DNA of 21,131 bases. Origin: CAYNNQ01 sp051748085 (GTDB lineage: Bacteria; Desulfobacterota; Desulfovibrionia; Desulfovibrionales; Desulfonatronovibrionaceae). The stretch is taken from NCBI GenBank assembly GCA_051748085.1, contig JBNJHA010000038.1, positions 1 to 21,131 of the forward strand. The letters run 5' to 3'. Both the position numbers and the translations under genes were made by a program. Position 1 is the stretch's first letter, and each line of letters opens with the position of its first letter. The notes beneath the pieces are model-generated. The model saw nothing but the letters and a program-made list of their open reading frames with translations. It was not told the origin of the DNA and did not search any database. Below, one piece after another: positions 1 through 7,674 of this stretch.

Positions 1-92
1 GTGATGGTTTTTAGATCCGCCTGTATCCCCGCTCCTCCACCGGAATCGGACCCGGCAATAGTCAATATGCACGGAAAAAATTCTGTATTCAT
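1..92 (-). CDS. thiD: Hydroxymethylpyrimidine/phosphomethylpyrimidine kinase (ThiD), N-terminal fragment; runs off the left edge
   Basis: Only the first 30 codons are in the window. The minus-strand translation from the ATG at 92-90 begins MNTEFFPCILTIAGSDSGGG and continues AGIQADLKTI. The segment TIAGSDSGGGAGIQADLKT is the conserved start of the ThiD ribokinase-like fold, which phosphorylates HMP and HMP-phosphate for the pyrimidine half of thiamine. An upstream ATG is out of frame and reaches a stop after five codons, so the chosen ATG is the natural start, although no strong ribosome binding site precedes it. It follows glnS in the same direction but is separated by 331 bp that hold a dispersed repeat. 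Thi4, which makes the thiazole half, is encoded in the same direction about 10 kb upstream. Confidence 0.85.
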   Translation of the reverse strand, partial: MNTEFFPCILTIAGSDSGGGAGIQADLKTI

Positions 93-109
93 TGTTCAAA
101 AACCATTTT

Positions 110-413
110 GGGTTCCTCGACGTTGGGTGTGGATTTTATTCGAGTGATCCTTTCTGATGTTCCTGACGAAAGGTTCGCATATTTTCTTGCCCCCGCCAAA
201 AGGGGGAAAACGGACCGCGGGACGGAACACAAAGACAGGTTCTCAAATCAATTGGCATTGCCGATAACAAAAACTGCCTTCCTTTGGAACTAGCGAGGCC
301 GAAGGGGGCGGGCATCCCCCTTTTGGCGGGGCTTAGAAAATACAGAACCGAAAGTGCGGCATCAAAAGGATCAGGAGAATAACTCGCAAAAAACCATGCA
401 TTCCGTCGAAGAG
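110..413 (+). repeat. Dispersed repeat, copy 1 (304 bp, full length, core inverted relative to copy 2)
   Basis: This copy has three blocks: a left arm (110-194), a core (about 195-325) and a right arm (about 326-413). The left arm matches the reverse complement of 13840-13922 and the right arm that of 13643-13732, with four and five differences over 80-90 bp each. The core 204-309 instead matches 13737-13843 in the forward direction with four differences. The outer ends carry a short imperfect terminal inverted repeat sharing TCGACG. Length, intergenic position and lack of a transposase suggest a MITE-like or otherwise non-autonomous element. That classification is inference; the repeat structure is directly visible. 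Confidence 0.9.
189..332. repeat. Inverted repeat flanking the core of repeat copy 1
   Basis: The arm gcccccgccaaaaggggga at 189-207 is matched in reverse complement by tcccccttttggcggggc at 315-332, differing only by one G. The enclosed 107 bp is the segment that lies in the opposite orientation relative to the arms in copy 2. Such a repeat could act as the recombination site for inversion, or as the stem of a long hairpin in RNA. Confidence 0.85.
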
Positions 414-423
414 CCCCATTTTG

Positions 424-2118
424 TTATTTTTTGTTCTGCCGCATCTGTTTTTCGATTTTCGCCCATGAATCCCTGAGTGTCGCAGTACGATTGAAGACCA
501 GTGTTTCTTTTGTACTTCTTTCATCCACGCAAAAATATCCCTTGCGCTCGAATTGGCAGATATATCCTGGCTTTTTCTCCGCTAAAGCAGGCTCTACAAG
601 GCAATTCTTTTTGATCTCCAGGGAATCCGGATTGATATGTTCCAGAAATGAAATCCCTTTCTTTTCATCCGCGGTGGGATTGGGGTGCTTAAACAAGCGG
701 TCATAAAGACGGATCTCGGCCGGCACGCAATCCCGGGCATGCACCCAATGAATGGTCCCCTTGACCTTGCGGCCGTCCGGAGACTGCCCGCCTTTGGTTT
801 CCGGATCGTATGTACAGCGCAGTTCAAGTATTTCCCCGGTTTGTTCATCTTTTACCACTTCCTGACAGGTAATAAAATAGGCATACCGTAAGCGGACTTC
901 CTTTCCCGGAGCTAGACGAAAAAATTTGCGTGGCGGATCTTCACGGAAATCATCACGTTCAATAAAAATTTCCCGGCCGAAACTTATTTTTCTTGTCCCC
1001 ATTTCCGGATCTTCCGGATTGTTTATCGCTTCAAGTTCCTCTTCCTGATGCGGATAATTGATGATTACAACCTTCAACGGATCAAGAACGCCCATGACTC
1101 TTGGGGCTTGACGGTTAAGAAATTCACGCACGCAATGTTCCAAAAGAGCCATATCAACTATATTGTCGCTCTTGGCCACCCCGATTCGCTCACAAAAATC
1201 GCGGATAGCGTACGGCGGAATCCCCCGTCTTCTCAAACCGGATACAGTAGGCATTCTGGGATCATCCCAAGCCTCGACATGACCATCTTCAACCAACCGG
1301 GCCAATTTACGCTTGCTGGTGACGGTAAAATTCAGATTCAAACGGGCAAATTCAATTTGCTGCGGATGACAGGGAACATCAAGCTGATCCAGTATCCAAT
1401 CGTACAAAGGACGATGGTCCTGAAATTCCAGGGAACACAAGGAATGGGTTATGCCTTCCAGGGCATCGGAAAGACAATGGGTAAAATCATAAGTCGGATA
1501 AACACACCATTTATCTCCGGTACGATGATGCGAAGCATGCAGTATCCGATAAATCACCGGATCACGCATATTGATATTGGCCGCCTCCATGTCGATTTTG
1601 GCCCTTAAAACATGCTTTCCGTCCGGAAACTCACCCTTGCGCATCCGCTCGAACAGGTCCAGATTTTCCTCTATTGTTCTTTCCCGGTACGGACTATTCT
1701 TTCCAGGTTCAGTCAATGTTCCACGGTATTCACGCATTTTTTCCGGAGAAAGACTGCATACATAGGCCTTACCCTGTTTTATAAGCGAACAGGCAAAATG
1801 ATATAGATCTTCGAAATAATCAGAGGCAAAGCGGGCCTTACCGTCCCATTCAAAACCCAGCCAGCGAACATCATTTTCAATGGATTGCACATATTCCGGA
1901 TTTTCTTTTAAAGGATTTGTATCGTCAAAACGCAAATTGCATTTTCCGGCATAATCGCGGGCAATTCCGAAATTGAGACAGATTGCCTTGGCATGGCCAA
2001 TATGCAGATAACCATTAGGTTCAGGGGGAAAACGGGTAACTATTTCCTTATATTTTTCATTCTTTAAATCCGTGTCGATTATATCCCGTATAAAATTTGA
2101 ACTGGACTTTTCCTGCAT
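424..2118 (-). CDS. glnS: Glutamine--tRNA ligase (GlnRS)
   Basis: The enzyme charges tRNA-Gln with glutamine in the cytoplasm. The 564-residue product is close to the usual length of about 550 (E. coli 554). The class I nucleotide-binding motif is in RFPPEPNGYLHIGHAKA, with HIGH at residues 39-42, and the second signature is TSKRKL at 267-272, where MSKRKL is usual. The C-terminal half is the anticodon-binding beta-barrel region, and no YqeY fusion is present. The ATG at 2118 follows an AGAGGT ribosome binding site. It lies 24 bp after recD2 in the same direction, so the two may be cotranscribed. A GatB subunit is also encoded in this window, so the cell probably uses direct charging for Gln and transamidation for another tRNA. 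Confidence 0.97.
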   Translation of the reverse strand: MQEKSSSNFIRDIIDTDLKNEKYKEIVTRFPPEPNGYLHIGHAKAICLNFGIARDYAGKCNLRFDDTNPLKENPEYVQSIENDVRWLGFEWDGKARFASDYFEDLYHFACSLIKQGKAYVCSLSPEKMREYRGTLTEPGKNSPYRERTIEENLDLFERMRKGEFPDGKHVLRAKIDMEAANINMRDPVIYRILHASHHRTGDKWCVYPTYDFTHCLSDALEGITHSLCSLEFQDHRPLYDWILDQLDVPCHPQQIEFARLNLNFTVTSKRKLARLVEDGHVEAWDDPRMPTVSGLRRRGIPPYAIRDFCERIGVAKSDNIVDMALLEHCVREFLNRQAPRVMGVLDPLKVVIINYPHQEEELEAINNPEDPEMGTRKISFGREIFIERDDFREDPPRKFFRLAPGKEVRLRYAYFITCQEVVKDEQTGEILELRCTYDPETKGGQSPDGRKVKGTIHWVHARDCVPAEIRLYDRLFKHPNPTADEKKGISFLEHINPDSLEIKKNCLVEPALAEKKPGYICQFERKGYFCVDERSTKETLVFNRTATLRDSWAKIEKQMRQNKK

Positions 2119-2142
2119 GTACTACCTCTATTTTATTTAACT

Positions 2143-4323
2143 TTATTGATCAGAATTGAAAACTTCCTGCAGGCGGTAACGCAGATGAGTAAACCTGCGC
2201 CCGGCCCCCCTGTTTTTCAGGCCGATTCCCATGGCTTTGTTTGTCCCGATCATGATGGCCAGTTTTCTGGCCCGGGTCAAACCGGTATATATCAAGTTAC
2301 GCTGCAAGAGCATAAAATGCTGGGTAACTACGGGCATGATCACCGCCGGATATTCACTGCCCTGTGATTTATGCACGCTTACCGCGTAAGCCAGTGTTAT
2401 TTCGTCCAATTCGTCAAATTCATACACAACATCCCGGCCGTCAAAATCTATCAAGACCTCGGAATCATCGAAATCAATTGCTTTAAGCCAGCCCAGATCC
2501 CCGTTGTAAACATCTTTTTCATAATTGTTCCGGGTCTGCAAAACTCTGTCCCCGACCCGGAAAATCCTGTTGCCCCGGTTCAGCTCAATACCGTCAGGAT
2601 TAAGTTTTTGCTGCAGCAGCGTGTTCAGCTTCGCCGTTCCGACTTCTCCCTTGTGCATCGGGGTCAAAATCTGCACATCGCGCAAAGGATCAAGATTGTA
2701 GGTCTCCGGAATTCGCTCACAAGCCATCTTGAGAATCAAATCCTGATTTTTTTGCAAATCATCCTGATTAACCCAGAAAAAATCAGCCTTTGGAGGTTCC
2801 TGCGCGCTGGCCACCGGGAATTTGCCTTCGTTTATGCGGTGCGCATTGACCACAATCATGCTTTCCCGGGCCTGACGAAATATTTCCGTTAGTATTCTGG
2901 AGGGAATGGTCTCGCTTTCCAGGATATCCCTTAACACATTCCCCGGGCCCACGGAAGGAAGCTGATTGACATCGCCAATAAGTACTATTCTGCTGGTAAC
3001 CGGTAAAGACTTGAGCAGATTAAGGCACAGCGGACAATCAAGCATGGAAACTTCATCAACTATAAGTACGTCTGTCTTCAGCTTATTGTCTTCTCCATGC
3101 TCAAAACCCGTTCCGGGGGAATATTTCAGCATGCGATGAATTGTACTGGCCTCGGAAGAAGTGGCCTCGGAAAGCCTTTTGGCCGCCCGCCCCGTGGGCG
3201 CGGCCAGTTTAATCTTAAGCCCGAATTTCCGCAGGGTATGGACAATAAATCTGGTTATGGTCGTCTTTCCGGTACCCGGCCCGCCGGTAATAACACAGAC
3301 CTTGTTCAGGCAGGCGGCCAGCACCGCATCTTTTTGCTCCCGGCTCAGGGCCAGCATCTCCTTTTTTTCAATTTCCGGCATTATTTGCAGGATTTTTTCC
3401 TCGGAGACAGCGGCCGGATGGGACTGCATGAAATAGAGGCGGGAAGCAATTTCTTTTTCCACCCGATAAAAATATGCCAGATAGACAGCGTTATTTATTC
3501 CCTGTTCTTCAAGAGAGCAAATAATCACTCTTTTTTTGTTTTGCAGATTATCCAGGGCTTCCTCAATCAGATCCCCTTGCAGGTCATCGCCCAAAGTCTC
3601 CAGCACTTTCAGCATCAGTTCTTCCCGGGGATAAAACAAATTTCCCTGTTCGCTCATTTTAAAAAGAACATAGACTATGGCCGCTTCCAACCTTTGCGGG
3701 CTGTCCGGCTCAAAACCAAGCTTGACAGCCATGCTGTCGGCGGTTTTAAAACCGACGCCGTGTATATCGTAGGCCAGATCATAAGGATTGGACTTCAGGC
3801 GTTCAATGGCTTCATTTCCGTAGCGGGAAAAAATCCGCGAGGCAAATGTAGACGGGACGTTATGACTTTGCAAAAAGAGCATCAAAGAGCGGATTTCGCG
3901 CTGCTCCTCCCAGGAAGCGACAATAGTTTTCAGCTTGCTTGGTCCGATGCCCTCAATTTTCAGCAATTGCTCCGGATCTTCATCAAGCAGGTCCAAAACT
4001 TCAGAGCCGTAGGCCTGGACCATTCTCTCGGCCATCACAGGTCCGACTCCTTTTATCATATTTGAACTGAGATAACGTTTTATTCCGTTTTCAGTTGCCG
4101 GAAGAACCTGGGTAAAATTCTCCACCCAGAACTGGCGGCCGAATTTAGGGTGTTCCTTCCAGAAGCCGTTCAATTCGACCGCCTCACCCGGGGCCAGGTT
4201 TCCGAGATAACCGCATATAGTCACCTGTCCTGGCTCATTGGAGGCCTTAACCCGGGCTACTAAAAACCCGTTTTCTTTTGCCGCGAAGACAATGCTCAGG
4301 ACTTCGGCTTTAATTTGTTCCAT
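2143..4323 (-). CDS. recD2: RecD2-type ATP-dependent DNA helicase
   Basis: This is a superfamily 1B 5'-3' helicase of the RecD2/RecD-like group, which acts without RecBC in DNA repair. At 726 residues it has the family architecture: an N-terminal OB-like region, helix-hairpin-helix segments (IKGVGPVMAERMV near 90 and IEGIGPSKLKTI near 123), Walker A GGPGTGKT at 347-354, Walker B VLIVDEVSML at 419-428, and a C-terminal motif AYAVSVHKSQGSEYP typical of the UvrD_C_2 domain. The start MEQIKAEVLSIVFAAKENGF matches the usual family N-terminus. No clear Shine-Dalgarno sequence lies upstream; the 38-bp gap after the oxidoreductase gamma gene is A/T-only near the ATG. Reading frames on the opposite strand here (up to 322 codons) are shadows. 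Confidence 0.95.
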   Translation of the reverse strand: MEQIKAEVLSIVFAAKENGFLVARVKASNEPGQVTICGYLGNLAPGEAVELNGFWKEHPKFGRQFWVENFTQVLPATENGIKRYLSSNMIKGVGPVMAERMVQAYGSEVLDLLDEDPEQLLKIEGIGPSKLKTIVASWEEQREIRSLMLFLQSHNVPSTFASRIFSRYGNEAIERLKSNPYDLAYDIHGVGFKTADSMAVKLGFEPDSPQRLEAAIVYVLFKMSEQGNLFYPREELMLKVLETLGDDLQGDLIEEALDNLQNKKRVIICSLEEQGINNAVYLAYFYRVEKEIASRLYFMQSHPAAVSEEKILQIMPEIEKKEMLALSREQKDAVLAACLNKVCVITGGPGTGKTTITRFIVHTLRKFGLKIKLAAPTGRAAKRLSEATSSEASTIHRMLKYSPGTGFEHGEDNKLKTDVLIVDEVSMLDCPLCLNLLKSLPVTSRIVLIGDVNQLPSVGPGNVLRDILESETIPSRILTEIFRQARESMIVVNAHRINEGKFPVASAQEPPKADFFWVNQDDLQKNQDLILKMACERIPETYNLDPLRDVQILTPMHKGEVGTAKLNTLLQQKLNPDGIELNRGNRIFRVGDRVLQTRNNYEKDVYNGDLGWLKAIDFDDSEVLIDFDGRDVVYEFDELDEITLAYAVSVHKSQGSEYPAVIMPVVTQHFMLLQRNLIYTGLTRARKLAIMIGTNKAMGIGLKNRGAGRRFTHLRYRLQEVFNSDQ

Positions 4324-4361
4324 GTTTAGTTTAAAAAATTTAAAATATCCGCACAGCAGAA

Positions 4362-4907
4362 CTAGCAGATAATTACTTCGCTAAAAGACCTGTTCATGGC
4401 CTTGAAATTCTTGGGGCCGAGTTTAGGACCGAACCTTTCCTGAACCACTTCCTCCATATCCGAAATTTCAAGAATTCCGGAAGCCTTTAACAAGGCACCG
4501 AGCATGGTCGTATTGGTAATGGGCACCCCCAGCTCTTCAATGGCAATATTTGTCGCGTCGACCTGGGCCACACGGGGAAAACCGAATTTACTTTTTATTT
4601 CCTGGCAGGCTTCATGCGAGTTGACTACAACCAGCCCGTCATTTTTTAATCCATCGCCTACATTTGCTATTTCCAGCAAAGTCGGATCTAGGACCATAAC
4701 GATATCCGGTTCATAAATTTTTTCCCGCAGCCGGATTTGTGCGTCCGAAACACGCACAAAGGCCTGTACCGGGGCGCCGCGTCTTTCCGGGCCAAAACTG
4801 GGAAAGGCCTGGCCGAATTTACCCTTATTGATGGCTCCACGGGCCAGAAGCTCTGCCGATGTAACGCCGCCTTGTCCTCCACGTCCGTGAATTCTGATTT
4901 CCTGCAT
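4362..4907 (-). CDS. 2-oxoacid (pyruvate-type):ferredoxin oxidoreductase, gamma subunit, without its partner subunits
   Basis: The 181-residue product matches the gamma subunit (PorC/PorG type) of multi-subunit ferredoxin oxidoreductases, which oxidise pyruvate or branched-chain 2-oxoacids with CoA to acyl-CoA and reduced ferredoxin. Visible family signatures are HGRGGQGGVTSAELLA near the N-terminus, AFPSFGPERRGAPV near 40, and YEPDIVMVLDPTLL near 85. An AAGGAGG ribosome binding site lies just before the ATG. It is flanked by recR upstream (133-bp gap) and recD2 downstream. The alpha, beta and delta subunits that normally adjoin it are absent from this window. It could assemble with subunits encoded elsewhere. 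The substrate cannot be told from this subunit alone; the nearby ilvE weakly suggests branched-chain oxoacids. Confidence 0.9.
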   Translation of the reverse strand: MQEIRIHGRGGQGGVTSAELLARGAINKGKFGQAFPSFGPERRGAPVQAFVRVSDAQIRLREKIYEPDIVMVLDPTLLEIANVGDGLKNDGLVVVNSHEACQEIKSKFGFPRVAQVDATNIAIEELGVPITNTTMLGALLKASGILEISDMEEVVQERFGPKLGPKNFKAMNRSFSEVIIC

Positions 4908-5040
4908 ATGGTCCTCCTTGGTACAAGCTGGTTGCCTGTTTAAAGATATACTTACTTCCTCTTAAATTTAATACCTTTTTTTCATGTACTGATAATTATT
5001 TTTATTCAATAACAAACTTTATCTGCAAACCTGAATAAAT

Positions 5041-5649
5041 CTAAAAATTTTGCCTGTGCTCCAGGGATTGCCGCAATGTGTCCCTGTCTATATATTTGAG
5101 CTCGGTACCGACCGGAATTCCCTGGGCCAGACGGGTCAGAGACAAATCCGGGAATTCGTTTTCCAGCATGGTTCTTAAATAGGAGCCGGTATTTTCAGCC
5201 TCCATTATCGTACCCAGGGCCAGAATTACTTCCTGGATATCTTCTCCGGCCAGTCTGCGGCGCAATGCGGAAAATTCCAGATTTTGTGACGATACGCCGT
5301 CCAAGGGGGATAAAAGACCGCCTAGAACAAAATATTTACCTCGATACAGGCCGATTTCCTCCATATTCAAGACAGAGTCCCATTCGGCTACAATACATAA
5401 TTGTCCGGTGTTCCTGGCAGGATCGGAGCATATGGAACAAGGATCGCAATCCGAAAGAGTGCGGCATTCGGAACAGATGCACAAATTATCCCGGAGTTCG
5501 GCGATACTCCGGCCCATATTTCTAGCGTTTTCTTCCGGCCATTTGAGTAAAGTCATGGCCATACGCAAGGCGCTTTTCGGTCCAACGCCGGGAAATGAAG
5601 AAAATTTGTCCACCAACTCCTGCAGTGGACCCGGTAATGTACTACTCAA
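5041..5649 (-). CDS. recR: Recombination mediator protein RecR
   Basis: RecR works with RecO (and RecF) to load RecA on gapped DNA. The 202-residue product has the standard order: helix-hairpin-helix FPGVGPKSALRMA at 19-31, a four-cysteine zinc finger (C59, C62, C71, C74), and a Toprim domain beginning LCIVAEWDSV at 84. The start codon is TTG (5649-5647); a GGGGAGAG ribosome binding site at 5652-5659 supports it, and the next in-frame ATG would remove the HhH region. It lies 59 bp after ybaB in the very common dnaX-ybaB-recR order. Confidence 0.97.
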   Translation of the reverse strand: MSSTLPGPLQELVDKFSSFPGVGPKSALRMAMTLLKWPEENARNMGRSIAELRDNLCICSECRTLSDCDPCSICSDPARNTGQLCIVAEWDSVLNMEEIGLYRGKYFVLGGLLSPLDGVSSQNLEFSALRRRLAGEDIQEVILALGTIMEAENTGSYLRTMLENEFPDLSLTRLAQGIPVGTELKYIDRDTLRQSLEHRQNF

Positions 5650-5651
5650 TG

Positions 5652-5659
5652 CTCTCCCC
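5652..5659 (-). promoter_or_regulatory. Ribosome binding site that fixes the TTG start of recR
   Basis: On the minus strand GGGGAGAG lies two bases before the TTG at 5649, with its GGAG part at normal spacing. No ATG or GTG nearby has comparable support. Confidence 0.7.
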
Positions 5660-5708
5660 GCTTATCTAATTTCCATCCACAAATTGTAAAATTTATTTCA
5701 CGCCGTTC

Positions 5709-6011
5709 TTAAAACATGCCCGGAATATTCATCCCGCCGGTTAATTGCGACATCTCGGATTCAACCATTTCCTTGGCTTTTTTCAAGGCCTCGTTTGTGG
5801 CAGCCAGAATCAGATCCTGCAACATGCTGATTTCTTCCGGATCAACAACAGAAGGATCTATGCTGATTTCCAAAATTTCCTTGCTTCCGTTGGCCCGCAC
5901 CCGGACCATTCCGCCCCCGGATGAAGCTTCAACTTCCTTTGTATTCAATTCCTCCTGCATTTTAGCCATTTTTTTCTGCATCATCTGCGCCTGGCGAAGA
6001 AGATCATTCAT
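5709..6011 (-). CDS. ybaB: YbaB/EbfC family nucleoid-associated protein
   Basis: This is a small DNA-binding protein of the YbaB/EbfC family, typically a dimer that coats the nucleoid. The 100-residue product begins MNDLLRQAQMMQKKMAKMQE, a helical Met/Gln-rich N-terminus, followed by a beta region (VEASSGGGMVRVRANGSKEI) and a C-terminal helix, which matches the family in length and order. An AGGAG ribosome binding site precedes the ATG. It sits 30 bp after dnaX and 59 bp before recR, its usual neighbours. Confidence 0.96.
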   Translation of the reverse strand: MNDLLRQAQMMQKKMAKMQEELNTKEVEASSGGGMVRVRANGSKEILEISIDPSVVDPEEISMLQDLILAATNEALKKAKEMVESEMSQLTGGMNIPGMF

Positions 6012-6041
6012 TTTTTGGTCTCCTGTTTTTTAAAATAAAAT

Positions 6042-7670
6042 TCAAATTTGACTATGTTCATTTCTACGCATTTGAACGTCAATTATCCGCGCATCAAACT
6101 TTTCTATAATTTTATTGACCGCCGGATTTTCGCGGACCTTATCCTTTAATTCTTTGTGGCTGGAAATTGCTTTCTTTTTCGGCAATTCAATCTGCAGCTC
6201 GCAATCTTCTCCAAAATATTCGCGAGCCAGTGATTTTAATTTTTCCAGTTTGCCATTTTGCCGCAGACTCTCCCCCTGTGATCTATGCCGGCAGGAAAGC
6301 ATCAGTTTATTCTCTCGCGGCCAGGAAACACTGGCGGTTTTCAATGCGTTGAAACCTACTTCCCCCGGCTGACACTGCTGCGCGCAAAATTCGACGAAGC
6401 CTTCGAAATTTTTTTCATCTTCCTTGTCCCGCTCCTTTTCAGGTTGGCAGGAATATGCATCTTGCACATTCTGCCGCGGTTCATTTATAAACGCGGTTTT
6501 TTTTTTAGAGTTATCCATCCCCTGTAAAGCATCCTGAATATCCTTGTCCCCGGAGCCGACATCGGCGCTCGGAAGCAAATGCGGCAAAAATGCCAGATTG
6601 ATCAAAAGAAGTTCCAGGGCCTGCCCGGGTTCCAGACTTTTCAGGATGGCGTATTGTGACTCGAGCACCATCTGCCAGGCGGCATGCGTATATTGAGGTG
6701 AAAACCTTGCAGCCTGTTTTTTCCATTCTGCACGAAATTCCTGGTCAATATCCAGAATATTTGAAAACTTGTCCCCGGCCTGAACAATAAGAAACATATT
6801 TCGCCAGCATTGAGCCAGTTCGCAAATAAAATAAGCCAGATCAAGCCCTTGATCCAAAAGAACGCTTATTTTTTGTTCTATATTTTCCAGATCCTGATCA
6901 TGAATTGCGTCTATAAGTGCAAGAAAAAATTCCTGTCCAGCCAATCCGAGTACCTGCCGGACATCGTTTTCCTGCAGGGAATTGTTGCCCAGTGCGAGCA
7001 CCTGGCCCAAGAGGGACATGCTGTCCCGGACGCTTCCCTCCCCTCTTTTGGCCAGAATTCGGACTGCTTCGGACTCATATTGAATGCTTTCATGGTCCAG
7101 CACGGCGCAAAGATGTTTTTCCAATTCAAGGCGGGTGAGGTTTTTAAACACAAAATGCTGGCAGCGGCTGATTATTGTGGCCGGAATTTTCTGCGGTTCA
7201 GTGGTGGCCATAATAAACACGCAATGCCCCGGCGGTTCCTCAATGGTCTTTAAAAGCGCGTTAAAGGCCGCCTTGGAAAGCATGTGCACTTCATCTATGA
7301 TAACAACTTTATATCTGCACCCCAACGGAGAATGAAAAACATCCTCGCGCAACCGGCGAACATTATCCACTCCGGTATAGGAAGCCCCGTCAATTTCCAT
7401 AACATCCATACTGGTGCCGGAAGTAATCTGTTCGCAGTTAGCGCATTCATTGCAGGGTTCAGGTCCGGGACCTTTCAGACAATTCATGCCCTTGGCCAAT
7501 ATCCGGGCCAAAGTGGTTTTGCCCACACCTCTTGTCCCGCTGAATATATAGGACGAAGCAATCCTGTCTTCTGCGCAGGCCCGGGAAAGAATCTTTTTGA
7601 TATATTCCTGGCCCGCGACCTGCGCAAAGGTTTGCGGCCGATATTTTGCGGTCAGACTGTCGCGCTTCAT
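6042..7670 (-). CDS. dnaX: DNA polymerase III subunit gamma/tau, with an A10 slippage site
   Basis: DnaX is the ATPase motor of the clamp loader; the long form (tau) also binds the polymerase and helicase. The 542-residue frame contains Walker A SGTRGVGKT near 44-52, zinc cysteines at 64, 73, 76 and 79, the DEVH motif at 126-129, and a C-terminal tau-type tail after a low-complexity linker from about 380. The ATG follows the ilvE stop by 4 bp with AAGG just upstream, so translation is probably coupled. Codons 389-392 (SKKKT) are written with ten consecutive A, and shifts in either direction stop within six codons. A shorter gamma of about 394-396 residues is therefore expected. Confidence 0.97.
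   Translation of the reverse strand: MKRDSLTAKYRPQTFAQVAGQEYIKKILSRACAEDRIASSYIFSGTRGVGKTTLARILAKGMNCLKGPGPEPCNECANCEQITSGTSMDVMEIDGASYTGVDNVRRLREDVFHSPLGCRYKVVIIDEVHMLSKAAFNALLKTIEEPPGHCVFIMATTEPQKIPATIISRCQHFVFKNLTRLELEKHLCAVLDHESIQYESEAVRILAKRGEGSVRDSMSLLGQVLALGNNSLQENDVRQVLGLAGQEFFLALIDAIHDQDLENIEQKISVLLDQGLDLAYFICELAQCWRNMFLIVQAGDKFSNILDIDQEFRAEWKKQAARFSPQYTHAAWQMVLESQYAILKSLEPGQALELLLINLAFLPHLLPSADVGSGDKDIQDALQGMDNSKKKTAFINEPRQNVQDAYSCQPEKERDKEDEKNFEGFVEFCAQQCQPGEVGFNALKTASVSWPRENKLMLSCRHRSQGESLRQNGKLEKLKSLAREYFGEDCELQIELPKKKAISSHKELKDKVRENPAVNKIIEKFDARIIDVQMRRNEHSQI
6474..6506 (-). promoter_or_regulatory. Candidate dnaX slippage/frameshift site: A10 run followed by a small hairpin
   Basis: On the coding strand ten A occupy 6506-6497 (codons AAA AAA AAA A.. 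after TCT). A 5-bp stem CCGCG/CGCGG (6496-6492 with 6478-6474, 13-nt loop) follows directly. The -1 frame then reads five codons to TGA, and the +1 (or one-A-deleted) frame reads three codons to TAA. Thermus thermophilus dnaX is known to make gamma by slippage on an A9 run, and E. coli by -1 ribosomal frameshifting on A-AAA-AAG. Which mechanism applies here is not decided by the sequence. Confidence 0.75.
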
Positions 7671-7674
7671 TACC

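Larger units (their letters stand above)
93..423. other. Gene-free spacer between glnS and thiD, filled by repeat copy 1
   Basis: These 331 bp lie between the glnS stop and the thiD start. Almost all of it is a dispersed repeat (110-413). I see no convincing terminator with a T tract after glnS and no strong promoter for thiD. Small ORFs read through it on both strands (for example 108-293 plus), but they are made of repeat sequence. Confidence 0.7.

Noticed and set aside
108..293. 61-codon plus frame in repeat copy 1
   Set aside because: Its first part equals the repeat arm frame and the rest reads the inverted core on the wrong strand. It lacks a ribosome binding site.
1048..1608. 186-codon plus frame opposite glnS
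   Set aside because: It is the antisense of GlnRS and has no domain or upstream signal.
3097..4065. 322-codon plus frame opposite recD2
   Set aside because: It is the antisense of a gene with clear helicase motifs and shows no recognisable domain.
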